A stretch of 64,000 bases of DNA, taken from Certhia americana. Its lineage: Eukaryota; Chordata; Aves; Passeriformes; Certhiidae. This document shows, one piece after another, positions 38,640 to 50,725 of this stretch (positions are counted from its first letter, which is position 1; every line of letters starts with the position of its first letter). The notes below the pieces were generated by a model. The model made no database searches. It had not been told where the DNA came from and saw only the letters and a list, made by a program, of their open reading frames with translations. The DNA lies in NCBI GenBank assembly GCA_018697195.1, contig JAGMWU010000110.1, forward strand, positions 1 through 64,000. Reading direction: 5' to 3'. The translations under genes and the position numbers were made by a program.

Positions 38640-39445
38640 AAACCTCTGCAGTTTGCACCAAGGCAAATAGTGCAGCTGACACTCCTGAGAGATAGGACGT
38701 CATCCAGAAGAACATGGACAAGCCTCAGGAGTGAGCCCATGAGACCTTCCTGAGGTACAAAATGCCACAAGCATGGTGCAGCACCTGGGTTGGAGCAATG
38801 CCAATATCAGCAAAGGCTTGGGGTTGAGTGGACTGAGAGCAGCCCTGCCGTGAAGGACTTGGGTGTCCTGATGGATGAAAAACTGCAGATGTCTTGCCAA
38901 CATACACTGACAGCTCAGAAAGTCAACCAGACTGCATCAAAAGCATTGTGACCAGCAAGTCAAGGGGATGATTTTATCTCTCTGCTCTGCTCCAGTGAGA
39001 TATTCCCTCAGAGTGCTATACCCAGCTCTGGGACCCTCAGCATGGGAAAGATATGGACCTGTTGGAGTCCAAAGGAGGGCCATGAAGATAATCAGAGGCC
39101 TGGAGCACATATTCTATGAAGAAAGACTGGAGAAGAGAAGACTCCAGGAAGGACTTACTGCCACAATTCAATACTCACAAGGGGCTTTTGAGAAAGGTAG
39201 GAATAGAATTTTTAGTAGGGGCCTGATGCAACAGAACAAGGATAGATTGAGTCCAGGTAGGTGAAACACTGGAACAGTTTGCCCAGACACACTGTGGATG
39301 ACCCATCCCTGGAAGTATTCAAGGTCAGGTTGGAAAGACCTTTGAGCAAACTGGTCTGGTTGAAGATGTCCCTGCTCATTGCAGGAAGGCCGGACTAGGT
39401 GATTTTCAAAGGTCCCTTCTAACACAAACTCTTCTATGATTCAAT
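38640..39445 (+). mobile_element. CR1 LINE, 3' half
   Basis: A sense CR1 fragment starting just after the RT active site ('gcagctgacactcctgagag' at 38671-38690). It continues through 'cagcaaggtcct'-type and 'gaaggacttgggtgtcctga' (38852-38871) segments, 'acctgttggagtccaaagga' (39057-39076) and 'atggaagtattcaagg'-type text (39305-39325). It ends at 'cttctatgattcaatcac' (39430-39447), the CR1 tail. The C-terminal region has an internal deletion around 39220-39260. It is 5' truncated, with many stops. The 98-codon plus frame at 38968 is a piece of it. Confidence 0.88.
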
Positions 39446-41539
39446 CACAAGGGAAAAGTAATGAAGAGGATGATGATTATGACAATGATGATGATGAATA
39501 CTTCTCTTATTATTAATGATTGAAAAATTCATTAATAACTATTCAAAATTATTAATAAAATCATGTCACTCTGTAAAGACAGTCAAAAAAATACAAGACT
39601 ACTTTTTCCCTACATTATCTTCTGTCCTGATTAATTTTCAAATAAATCTATATTTTCTATGGTCCTCTATCACATAAAGGAGGACCAATCCTTTTGTTGT
39701 AACAAAGAATTTTTCAGAATAATATTTACTTACAGAACTCTGCAAACATGATTGCCAGTGTAATTGTAACACTCATGAAAATATTTCTTCTCTTGTTTTT
39801 CAGAAATTATTAGTAGAGCTTTCAGTGAATGCAACTCTCCTAGTAATTCTGTTGTTGATACATGGGAAGGGATATTACATCTCTCTGTAATACATCTATA
39901 ATACATCTCTCTCTGTATTTCTGTTGCTAACAAAAAAAAGTAGGAAAAGACCCCAATTTATAAAATCATTTAAAAAAAAAGGAAAAAAATTAATAGCTTC
40001 AGGAAAGTAATTTTTTGAGCAGAAATACCAGACTTCCATGAACTTTTCAAATCAAACCAAGCTATCTTTTCAAATGCTGGACAACTCCACTTTTTAAACA
40101 GCATTTCAGAATTGTTATCTTCAGATTTGCCTCAAGATTCCAGTTTCTGTGCTTTTTCTGCAGCAGGTAAAATCTTCATATTAGAATCTACATGCTCCAC
40201 TCCACACATATGTCCAATACTTGTTGAACTTGAAAAAAGCATATTAACCCTCATAAAATTTTAGTTCCAATGAAGAGTACATTTAGAAATCTTGGAAAGA
40301 AAAATATTGCCTTTGAAACTATACCTTGAAACTATAACCTCTTTTAAACATTACTTTAAAAACTACATTTGACCCTGCCATCAAGAATTTAATTAGGATA
40401 TTTCACAGGTAATGACTTTTTATTTTCCAGTTCAACCATCCATAAAATGGAATCCTCTGTGTGACTACTGAAGCATTTGTAATTGGTCTTTTCTTTACAA
40501 CTAAGCAGAAGATACACGGAGTAAGAAATAAGTTTTCAAATTTTTGTGTACTCCAGCTTTAGAGAGAAAACATTGCCATGAGCTAAGCATGGAGTTGCCC
40601 CTCTTTTTCAGGAAGTGACTGTTCAAACCATGACATTTGTGCCTAGAGAGCAGAGAAACATTGCTTTTACTAAAGAACCTCTTTCTGTGTTGCTGGATGT
40701 CTCACAATGGGCATGTCTACCTTGGACAAAGTGCTGTAAGGCAGTGTGCATTGCCTTCAATGACAGAAAAAGATGAGAAGCCGCCACAGAAAAAACAACT
40801 CCCTGAACACAAATTTATTCCAAAACCTATCAGAAACCATCATATACTTCAGCCTTTTAGGTGAGAATGAGTAGTTTAATCTGTTACTATTTCTTGGTTA
40901 ACTGATACCTACACAAGGTCTGATTGAGAATATGGCTTGGAACAGTTTTACCTCTCAGAATATCTGCTGCCTTCAGGAAGTTCTTACTGATTTCCTTTAT
41001 TTAAGAGCCATACTACTGTATACTAAAGGTTCCCATAGTGACAAATGTAGCCTTTATTAATAGACAGGGAAAAGCAGTAAAGAGGAAGAAGAAGAAGCCA
41101 TGTACCAAAGTTTGCCAGTGCATCCCTTCAACAACAGTAGATGCCTGTCAGAAACAGAAACATCCAAAGCCACGAGTCCATATCCAGAACATAATGTACA
41201 ATGGGCTGTCTGGCCCTGATATCTGTCTCTGACACTGATCCTGACGTATCCTATCCCCATCCTATCTCCTTTTCAATGAGATCCCTGCTCCATCAGCCTG
41301 GTTACTACGCCTGATGTCCTACTCATTTTCCTATATGGAGCAGTGGGCCCTTGCTGCCCTCTGTCAGAAATAAAATGGATGAAACTGAGCAGACAATGAC
41401 CCATAAAATTAAAGAAAGTAAAAAAGGACACACACAGATAGTGGCCAACAAGGTGGCAATCTCATACCTTATTTTGCAGTGACAAACATCCTCAAAAGAC
41501 AGATACAGGAACCTTCCTAATGCCTGAAAGGAAGTTGAT
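39446..41539. other. Unique sequence with a short GAT-rich patch
   Basis: Directly after the CR1 tail is a GAT/ATG-rich microsatellite-like patch (about 39465-39500). A small AT-rich hairpin, attaatgattgaaaaattcattaat-like, lies near 39512-39536. A 13-base unit, ttgaaactatacc, is imperfectly repeated near 40313-40338. No gene is recognised. Confidence 0.5.
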
Positions 41540-42110
41540 GAAGGTATTTTTTTCTGGTCTTACTAAGACTTCTTATGTTTTCCCTCACAACATCCTTCTG
41601 GACAAGTTATCCAAGTGTAGGATGAGTAGGGTCATGGTGCACTGCAGTGTAGAAGTGTCTGAAGAACAGAACTCAAAGGATTGCAGTGAATGGATCTATC
41701 AGTGGCTGGAGACAGGTCACCAGAGCCTCAGGGCTCAATTTTAGGGCCAGTGTTGTTCAATATATTTGTCAATGACTGGGATACAGGAGTTGAATGCACC
41801 ATTAGATAGCTTGATATGTCCAAACTGGGAGGTGCCGTTGACTCTCATGGGACAAGAGGCCTTCCAGAAGGATCTAGATAGATTGGTGCATTGAGCAATC
41901 ATCAAGGCATGACATTTAACAAGAACAGACACTGGACATGTCCCCTGGCATTGATTAACACCTGGCACAAATATGAATTGGGAGTGGCTGGAGAGCAGTC
42001 CTGCAGAAAGGGGCTCAGAAGTGCTGGTTGGCAGCAGGCTCAGTGTGAGTCACCAGTGTGCCAGGGCAATCCCCACCAAGAGCTGCATCAAACACAGCAC
42101 TGCAAAATAA
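41540..42110 (+). mobile_element. CR1 LINE, central fragment
   Basis: This is sense CR1 from the RT domain. 'ctcacaacatccttctggac' (41584-41603) corresponds to the S-H-N-I-L-L-D motif after the first catalytic Asp. 'agggccagtgttgttcaata' (41743-41762) is the G-P-V-L-F-N-I segment, and the active-site box near 41805 is destroyed. It continues to 'ctgcatcaaacacagcac' (42083-42100) and stops short of the CR1 3' UTR, so the 3' end is deleted or truncated, unlike a fresh CR1 copy. The short frames at 41520-42136 are broken pieces of this element. Confidence 0.85.
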
Positions 42111-43514
42111 TTTCTTTTTCTTCTCTTTGTTGTTGATACACTACTCCATGGTATCTAGGTAATTTTCATGATTGCTCTGTAATTTGCTTTTTCTTAAACT
42201 TACACAGTACTTCTAACCTCACACTTACTTATCTGACCCACTTTTCACTTCCCATACTTTTTCCTTCCTATTCTGAAGTCAATGAAATTTTGTCTTTAAA
42301 ACATGCTTTATCTTTCTTCTGCAATGGGTGCTTCTAACTTGTTCATTTTTAAATGAAAGTAGCTATGACTCCTGTGAATTCAACATTGTGTTTGTGTGTG
42401 AGTCATATTCTAAGCATAGCCGCCAGACAGTAGTGCTCAGAAAATCTAACAACTCTCCATCCTTTAACTGGACCTCTTGTAGGGTTCATACTGGAATGCA
42501 CTTGGGCACAGGTGTTGGAAAAAGTGCATCACAGAGTAACAGATGCTTAGGGAGCTTCCTTATCACAGAGGAAGCAGTATTATGCTTGGTCCATTAGAGT
42601 AGTGGATGGGTACTAATCAGAAGGTTTGTGCATTCTTTTATCCTCTGCAGGTGACTTAAGACTTCTTTTCCATCTGACGCATGGTCTCGGGAATTGCAAA
42701 TGTTCATTACCTTTTCCTGTTTTGAAGCACAAAGCTTTTACACTGATAGGCAGGCAGGGTCAAATACTTGAAAGAATTCAACACTTTGCAATTATTCTTA
42801 TTTGGAAAAGTTATTTTCCTTCCACACAAAGATAGAAAAATCTGACCCACATCATATACAATAACTACTGTCATTGTATTACTTAATGAAAAGGTTTAAG
42901 TAGTCAGGAAAACTGTCTTATTGGTATTATATATATATACACTTGAAAGGAAAGGAAGTAGAGTCTTAGACTGGGATGAGCCCTCCTTAAATTAGCCCTG
43001 CATGGCAAGAAAAACCATTAACCCTACAGTGCAAAAATGACTGCATCATTCATCATAGATCAAGGCTTGTAGTCTTCAAGGTTTCCATGCTAAAAATACA
43101 ACAATTTAATTAGTATTATAAACTGTGCAATGCTTTACTGACATCTATTTAATATAAAAGTGTCCAGATTTTGGTATGATAAATATCCACTCATTGTCTA
43201 ATATCCAAAGGCATCCATAGCTGCTCATCTGTCTCTGTACAAGCTGTGATAGAATTTATAATATAAACCATTATTATAGGGATGATTAAGTACAGGGAGT
43301 TGAATTCTGCTCTCTGTGAAGGGGTGTAAATGCAAAACAACACCATTAGCTCATATGTCATTGCCCTGGAATTTAATAGGAAGGCATCATCATATTTTCA
43401 GTTATAGACATGCTAGAAACAGAGATAAAGAATGTTGCATATGCCTGTAACCTAATTATTTACACCCCTACACTAGGACCTTCTTCTCTCAAAATGGCAC
43501 ATACTTAAATACAG
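42111..43514. other. Unique sequence, nothing recognised
   Basis: No gene or repeat apart from a short TA stretch near 42931-42940. Frames reach 89 codons and have no recognisable domain. Confidence 0.5.
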
Positions 43515-43765
43515 AATCATCAAATCACAGAATGTTTTGGGTTGGAATGAACCTTTAAAGCTCATATAGTCCCACTTCCCTGCAATGAACAGACTCAATT
43601 TTCACTAGACTTTTCTTCAAACACCTAGTCCAACCTGACTTTGGACACTTCCATGGGTGTGGTACCAACAGCTCTGCTGAGTAACATGTTCCAATGCCTC
43701 ACCACCCTCATTCCATCGGCCAGGTGCAGTTGTCAGTCAATTCCTTCTCCACAAAATCCTTATGT
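43515..43765 (-). mobile_element. CR1 LINE, 3' end
   Basis: The plus strand shows the reversed CR1 3' end: 'aatcacagaatgttttgggt' at 43524-43543, 'ttggaatgaacctttaaagc', 'tagtccaacctgactttgga', then 'atgttccaatgcctcaccac' at 43686-43705. This order is diagnostic. About 250 bases are alignable, ending in the 3' UTR or extreme C-terminal coding region, so it is a strongly 5'-truncated copy. Its subfamily differs from that of the copy at 50532. Confidence 0.9.
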
Positions 43766-46700
43766 CTGCGATTCAGAGGTAAGAATGTTGTGGGGGAGCA
43801 TCTGAAAGGGCTTACAGACTTTCATGTAGGTGACATCCATAACCCACACTTGATCCAAAAATCCAGTTGATCAGCATTTGTTTGTTATAACAGCATGAGA
43901 GTATTGGTGGCTGAAATTGTTTTGCCACAGTTATGAATACAGCTGTACAGACCCAGAACTTCCAGGATATCACTGCAGAGCACATCCTATCCCAAAAGCA
44001 GGTTAATGCAGGCACTTCCAAAACTTTCCCATTTGTCGTTATGAAACCATTACCGTAATGAAACCAAAAGGATTTTGTAAAAACATGTTTCTGAAAATCC
44101 AGAATTACTAAATTAAATCCTACTTTTTGGTGGATAAAGCTATAATAAAATTTTATTAAATTCTCTGGAAGTCATTGTTTAGCAAAGAGGAATCTATGGA
44201 CATAATAATAATTCTTGACATTTATGCTGGTTGTCTAACAGGTTCAAGAGAATTTGGGAGTCTTTTTGGTAACAATTAAAAGGCTTGGTCACAAACTTTT
44301 GCCTTTTTTCATTAACAATTAGAATGTTCTGTTTGCTTTTAAGGAAAACAACCTATGTACAGAGTGGGTTGGGGAATCTCAGAATGACTGGAAAACAAGG
44401 CAAAATATAGTCTGTGTGAAGTAAGCAGTTCATTTCCAGGGAGCAATCCATTTCCATCATTATAGCCCTATGGCTCAATCAAACAAAAAAAAGAGCATAG
44501 CTTCTGCACTGCAATTACTGGAATTTTACCAAATATTAATGAAAAAACATTCCAAAAGTAGCTTCAAAAATATGTATTTGAAGCTAAAATTATGCAGGCA
44601 GTGTTTTCATTTATAAATCTAGGTTCTTCCATCTCTAGAAATGGAGTCAACTTGCATTCTTTTGCTCTGTCTCTCATCTGCAGAAGTCAGAAGGCTTCAG
44701 ATCCACACCACATAACATTCTAAACTTTAATTCTTGTGTTCTATAGGTCTACTGTGTGCAGAGATAAAAGCATTATTCATAGTGTGCCAAAGAGCTTACA
44801 AAAAAACCCAGAAATTGTTATTCCTTTAAGCAAGAAGTGCAAAGAAATCTGTAACCTTTAGGTCTTGAGAAAAGTCTAATAGCACAGTACAAATGAGTAG
44901 TTGGATATAATCTGTTCTATACAAATAATACTGAATCACACAATGTGTTTCACACACAGTTGAATTAGAAGAAAAATATTGTATGCTGAACACATTTTAC
45001 TTATTTCCTTATGACTAAAAAATGTAATCACTCTACCGATGAGCAGAAAACATGGAAGGTTTTGTGATGCTGCCTTGTAAAAGGTAAGAAACAGGCAATA
45101 CATCAGTGTCTAAGAAATGCAGCTTTACCATTTGTATTGTTTCTTGAGGAACATTCTGTTTAAGGCTAAGATGCTACTCTATCTCAGTTGTAATGCTGTT
45201 CAATCATGTGTGGTGCAGACCCCAGACTGCTCCTCTATATTCGGCCAACATCTGATAGAGAAAATAGTGTCACTAAGTGAGGAGATGGCATTGCTTGTTT
45301 TAATTAGCAGGGGTTCACAAACAGATGTCTGAAAACTACAGGAAGAACCAGTATTGCTGAAAATAATGTCCAGAAAAAGAAAAAAATGGGGTAAATTATT
45401 GCCAGCACAATAACTACTTTGAATAACAAAGGAAAGCTGCTTCTCTTCACTGCTGTGGCAAAGGGAAGAGCATTACAACTGATTTGACAGCCAACAAAAA
45501 CTTTGGACTGATGCCTTTCCTGTCTTCCCTTTACAAAAGCAGATGTCCTGGCTTTGACCTTGTTTTTTAAAGCAGGTTAGGATCTATACCTGGCAGGAAT
45601 AACACATGCCAATATTTTTGCAGAATCACTGGGGGTGGTGGTGGGGTAGTGGTGTATGAATATTAAAAAAATATCATAGAGCACTTCATATCCTAATATA
45701 GCACAATATAGCACCAGGTCTTATTCCCTAGTAGGTCTGAGTCCCCCTGAAGCAAGAGAAGGACACTTACAGGCTTTGCTGGCATTCTGAAAGACAAACA
45801 AGGCTCCTTCTTCAGGTCCAGCTGGATTTCATGATTATCAAACCAAATTTCTGGAACAGGACACAGCCTACAGAGTTCACCACTTTGTAAATAGATGTAA
45901 ATATGAACTATTCCTTCTGGATGTTATTTTTCAGTCATTTGAAATATAATTCCTACTTGTCCTCTGACAGGTGAAAATGGAGTTCTCCAGGTCAGTTGGG
46001 CAAAGGTATCTAGCTATCTGGTTGGCAGGCCTTGCCTCAACATTACTACCTGGACATTTTCATCTATTCTGTATCTTCTGCTTTACTAATGAATCTTTCC
46101 ACTCTTATTAAGACTCTTGGCTGCTTTGAAATCATGAGTTACCTTTAGCAAGAGAAGTGTATTCAGAATAGAAAAGATGTTTTCACTTCAAAAACATATT
46201 TTAGGCATCTTCTATGTCAGGGAAGAAAATCTGGAGTGTCTTCACACCTTTTAAACATAAAAGCATACCAAGGTTTCAAGTACTCATTAATGCAGAAAAT
46301 GCAATCTCCTTTTATCAGCATTTTCAGTTGCACAGTTTTATACTAAATGAATGTATTTGACACCCTTCTTCCCAAGCACAGAGAGATATTTGAAGAAATA
46401 GCTCATTAACCTATTTTTTAAAAGTCTGCCAAGCTGGAAAGAAACCAGAAAGATTCCAATATTTGCCAGTTTTCCATTTTGTTCCTTTATTAGAAACTCT
46501 TGAATTCTTACATGGATTCAGAGCTTTTAAAATTACCAATAACAAATGATTTTCATGGTTCTGAACTAGACACATATACAAAAGCATTATTTTACAGAGT
46601 TAGATTTAAATTGTATGATGGTAATTTCATACAGAATTGAAATCCTTATTCTCCTGCAAAAAAAAAAAAGTTTTTGTTTTCAAAAGTCAACAACCTGCTT

Positions 46701-47189
46701 TTAAGAGGTGGGTGGGAGGTTTGTAATAGGTATTTTTTATTTGAAGGCCCATAAAGTGTAAGCAATAAAGGAATTTATGCTGCACTATGCTACTAGAACA
46801 AAAATGTTCTTTCTACACCTGAGGCTTAGACAACCTGTAGCAAATTCTCAGTCTTTGGCAAGACCAGAAACTATGTCATCATATTAAAAGTGCAATTTCC
46901 AGTCAAACTATGAACCTTGAATAGGAACAGAATGAAACAGATCACATAATACAAAGTGATATTTAACATGGGTCAGGAATTCCTCTGGCTTTCAGGTAGA
47001 AAAGGAAAGTGTATGGACTTTGGAAGCAAGATCAGGCTACACGTGATGATTACAGAAGTGTTGTTTGACAAAGTAGGGAGAAAATTCATATGGCCAAAAC
47101 TTAATTTCAATTATTCTCACTTTAGTTCATCATAATATTACATAGGTTATCTGGGAGGACTTGCAAAACACTTGAAAGACAATGTAGTC
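43766..47189. other. Unique AT-rich sequence, no gene recognised
   Basis: No exon or dispersed repeat is recognised. An A11 run lies near 46659. Frames are 71 codons or shorter. Confidence 0.5.
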
Positions 47190-48255
47190 CTTAATCAAAG
47201 ATAAGATGTGCTCCTGAAGGGCATGCCTTCCCAAGGTAACTGTCTAGTGGACAAAGGGAAGGCAGTGGATTTGTTTTTTTTTATTTTTAGCAGAGTTTTT
47301 GATACAGTCTCTGACATTATCTTTTTGGACAAAAAAACATTAATAATCTCTGACATGATCTTTGTGGACACGTACACAATATAATGGGTGAAAAATTGGA
47401 TGAAGGATTTTCGTTTGAAAAATTGTTGTAGTAAAGAGAGTAACATTTTGCCATGGCCAGTCACTAGTTGAGTTTTCAGGGTTCTCAGCATAGTGCTTTT
47501 ATGGTTTTTACATCAGATGCCTAGATGCAGAAGTGGAATGCACTCCAAGTTTGCAGGCAACACTAAACTAAGTAGAAAAACTGGTTGTCTTGAGGTTAGA
47601 GACACCTAATAAAGAGATATTTAAAAGGTTAGAGTGCTGTAAGATCAACAGCCATATAAAATTTAGCAAAAAACATGCCTCACTTTGTACCTGGGAAAAT
47701 GTAATCCAAAATGCATGTATAGCCTGGGGAAATATATTCTGGAGTACAGCTCTGTTGAAAGGGATAGAGGAGTTTTGGCCTATGGTTATTCTAATGAGAG
47801 CCAACCATGTGCTCCAGCAGCCGGAAGGGCCCACAATATCCTGGGGTACATCAAGTGCAGTATAGCTAACTGGCCAAAAGAAGTGATTGTCCCAGTGTAA
47901 TCAACACTGGTGCAGCCTCACCTTGAGTACTGTGTGCAGTTTTGGGCTCTCCAAAATAAAATAAAAAGAATAGGATATGTCATAAGGAAGGCAACAAACA
48001 TGGTATTATGGTGAAAGGATTAGACAGCAGCTGAGGATGTTAGGTTTGTCCAGCTTATTGAAGTGTAGACTGAGGCATTATCTTATTGTTGTCTACACCT
48101 TTGTCATGAAGGAAAGCAGAGACTGAGATGCTGAATTCTCCTGTCTTGTGTCTTTTAAAAAAATTTGAGGGAATGGCTTTAAGCATCAGGGAAAGTTCAG
48201 ACTGGATATGAATGAGTATCTTCATCACAAAGAAGGTGGCAAGCACTGGAAATTG
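47190..48255 (+). mobile_element. CR1-like LINE, RT and 3' region, old
   Basis: A sense LINE of the CR1 clade. 'gtggacaaagggaaggcagt' at 47247-47266 encodes the V-D-K-G-K-A-V-D motif before the first catalytic Asp. The active-site box reads KFAGNTKLS (about 47548), so the Asp pair is lost. 'ctggtgcagcctcaccttga' (47909-47928) encodes L-V-Q-P-H-L-E-Y, a conserved segment. Towards 48150 the GMALSIREKFRLDMNE-like C-terminal part is visible. Stops are common. The family resembles an older CR1 lineage rather than that of 6030 or 31577. The 3' end near 48255 is indistinct. Confidence 0.8.
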
Positions 48256-49499
48256 TCAAAGCTTCAAGCTTGTTGGTTTTCATGAAATGGTCAGACATAA
48301 CTCTGTGATCTGTCCATAGAGAAGGTCACCAAAGGATTTTTTTAAGCTGCTGCTTAGTAATAGCCAATAATTTTATTTAGACTGTGTATTGCTGATATCC
48401 TTTTACACCTAAGCATTTCTTCTACTGTAGAGTCCAGCTCTATACTTGAAGCTTCACAGCACTTCATGCTTCTAATCTGCGAGTTATAATGCATCTGTGA
48501 AGGTTCTTCATCCTGCAGAATCTGAAAAGTACACAACACAGTCTAGGGGTTTTACTTCTTTTTTCTTGTGTTGTCAAATTAATTGTGCAGACATACAAAG
48601 TGTGTCCTGACCATTTGGATAGATGAAAGACAGTGAGAGATTCTTGACCTTCCTAGTATGAGCTAAGTTCTGCCATGTAACGGCGGTTTGTTGATAAATA
48701 CCTAGTAAATAATTCCTCCTGTATCTTACATTCATCACCTATAGTGTAAGGCTCAACCTCCTACAGCTTTCAGCAGTGCTGGGAAATTATTGCTATCTGC
48801 AAACTTCTCTAAGATTCTTGAATGTAAGAGTGACATAGAGGATGGAAGTCCTCTGGATAAAAGTTTTACTTCACTTTATAACATTAGAGTGATGATTAAT
48901 TTATCTGCCTTCCAGAAAAACATTTTAATAATTTCCATAGGAGAATGCATTGATGTGTGTGAACACTCGAAAGAGAGGAATTCCCTTTCAACTACATATT
49001 TCTGCTTATTAGCTAGCAATTCTTTAATGCTGGCAGTGTTACTACTTTGAAGAACAAATGCCTACAGACAGATAGCATAGTTTGAAAAGAAGCATCAAGG
49101 GACTCAGTGATTTCTGAAGACAAGTGAACTCAAACAGGGGGAAAGAGGAACAAGGGGAAAATTTGATTTAGGACACATGTATCAAATGTGGCAGTTCATC
49201 ATTCTAATTATGTTAGCAGGACTAATGTGCTTCAGCTTGCCAGTTGTATTTAAAACAAACAAAACACATTGCTCATTCTCAAAACATGTACATCCTTTCC
49301 CTGAAAGCTGCAGGATGCTAGGGCTCCAAAAGCAGCACTTGTACGAAGAGCAGCAGACAACAGCAACAGGGAAAGGAGTAACATCTGGATAAGACATAAT
49401 TGCAAAGTTAAGTAGCTTCCAGTCTATTTTCTCATGAAGTGAGCAGAGAAAACTGCTGTATGACTGGTAGAAAGCTGGCCTCTTTTCTTTTTGGCCAGG
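48256..49499. other. Unique sequence, nothing recognised
   Basis: No gene or repeat is seen. The frames at 48790 (86 codons) and 49182 (107 codons, minus) show no domain. Confidence 0.5.
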
Positions 49500-50117
49500 T
49501 GTCATGGTTTAACCCCAGCCAGCAACTAAGAATCACACAGACATTTGATCTCTCCCCTCTGCCTCAGTGGGAAGGGCAACCAAAGGAAAAAAAAAAGTAA
49601 ACTTCATGGGTTAGTATAAGAACCATTAAATTATTGAAACAAAATAAAACTTAATAACACTCCTAACAATGCTAATGACAAAAATATCAATAATTATAAT
49701 AATCATAATGATAATAAAAACAATAATAATTTTAATGAAAATGAGAGAGTAAAACTCAAAGGTAAGAAGTGATGCACAATACAACTGTTCACTACCCACA
49801 GACTGATGCCCAGCTCAGAAAGCAATTGGCCCATTTCCACAATCACTCATTTATATCCTGGACATGATGTTCTATGCTATGGAATATCCTTTTGGCCAGT
49901 TAAGGTCAGCTGTCCTGTCCATGGTCCCTTCCAGCTGCTTGGGCACCTGCTCACTGGCAGAGAATAGTACACTGGAAAGTCCTTTACTCAAAGTAAATGC
50001 TGCTCAGCAACAGCCAAAAGCATCATTGCGTTATCAATGTTATTCTCATACTGAAACCAAAACACAGAACTGTACCAGTTGCTAAGCCAAAAATGAAGTC
50101 CACCATGGCCAAAATCA
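49500..50117 (-). mobile_element. ERVL 3' LTR
   Basis: This is the LTR at the 3' end, in transcription sense, of the minus-strand provirus. On the plus strand it opens 'tgtcatggtttaaccccagc' (49500-49519) and its other end lies near 'ggccaaaatca' (50107-50117). A TATA box (atataaatg read on minus) lies at about 49850-49858. An AT-rich (AAT)n-like patch occupies 49640-49745. It shares with the LTR at 54805 a distinctive ttattctcatactga block (here near 50040), which the solo LTR at 20396 lacks. The pair is diverged by eye (perhaps a fifth of sites), so the provirus is old. The inner edge is approximate. Confidence 0.8.
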
Positions 50118-50159
50118 GGATAGTATCCACCCCTGATTTCATACAATTACTTCATACCA

Positions 50160-50531
50160 GGTCCTGCACTTCTTAATAACACATCACCTTTCCTGTCTCT
50201 TGGTAATTATACACACAGATACAATTTTTTAGTCTATGGACCATCCCTGTATAAGTCAAATTAGTTAATTTAGACCATGACCGCAGACTCAATCTGTCCA
50301 AAGCTGTCTGGATCAGTATATAGATGTTAGGTCTGTATTTCCACCCTGGGGCAGGTGATTTCAGCTGTCCTAGACACCCCTCTAAGTGAAGACAAACTGT
50401 GGTCTTCACTCTGCTGCCAAACTGATTGAGAAAGATGCATCATTGATATCAATTGTGGTGCCACTGGGTTATCTTTAACTCCAGTTCATATGTTCCAGTT
50501 CCAGCATGCCTGGTATGGCTGTAGTCAGTGA
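50160..50531 (-). pseudogene. ERVL pol remnant: RT core
   Basis: Minus-strand remnant of the reverse transcriptase immediately downstream of the CR1 insertion. The reading contains TTIDINDASFSISLAAE (about 50458-50408), the block with the first catalytic Asp. It then runs through RPQF and a L-P-Q-G segment (about 50350), with three in-frame stops nearby. A 78-codon minus frame (50173-50409) covers part in a shifted frame and reads IQTAL, an RT-like motif, but no Y-x-D-D catalytic box follows. The rest of pol is missing before the LTR. It is non-functional. Confidence 0.72.
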
Positions 50532-50725
50532 CCACAGAATCACAGAAACACAGAATCACTGGGTTGGAAAAGATCTCCAACATCATCGAGTCCAACCCAT
50601 GCCCTAACACCTCAATCAAACCATGGCACCAAGTGCCACATCCAGTCTTTTTTTAATCACATCCAGGGATGGTTACTCCAATGGTTACTCCACCTTCGCC
50701 CCAGGCAAAGCATTCCAGTTCAGCA
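50532..50725 (-). mobile_element. CR1 3' tail, young-type subfamily
   Basis: The plus strand shows a reversed CR1 3' end with two and a half tail octamers (cacagaatcacagaaacacagaat from 50532). 'gttggaaaagatctccaaca' (50562-50581) and 'catggcaccaagtgccacat' (50622-50641) follow, and it ends 'gcattccagttcagca' (50709-50724). It abuts a second CR1 3' end of another subfamily at 50727. A small duplication, ggttactccaat/ggttactcca, lies near 50670-50691. The two tails side by side imply that this copy landed at or beside the tail of the larger CR1. Confidence 0.88.
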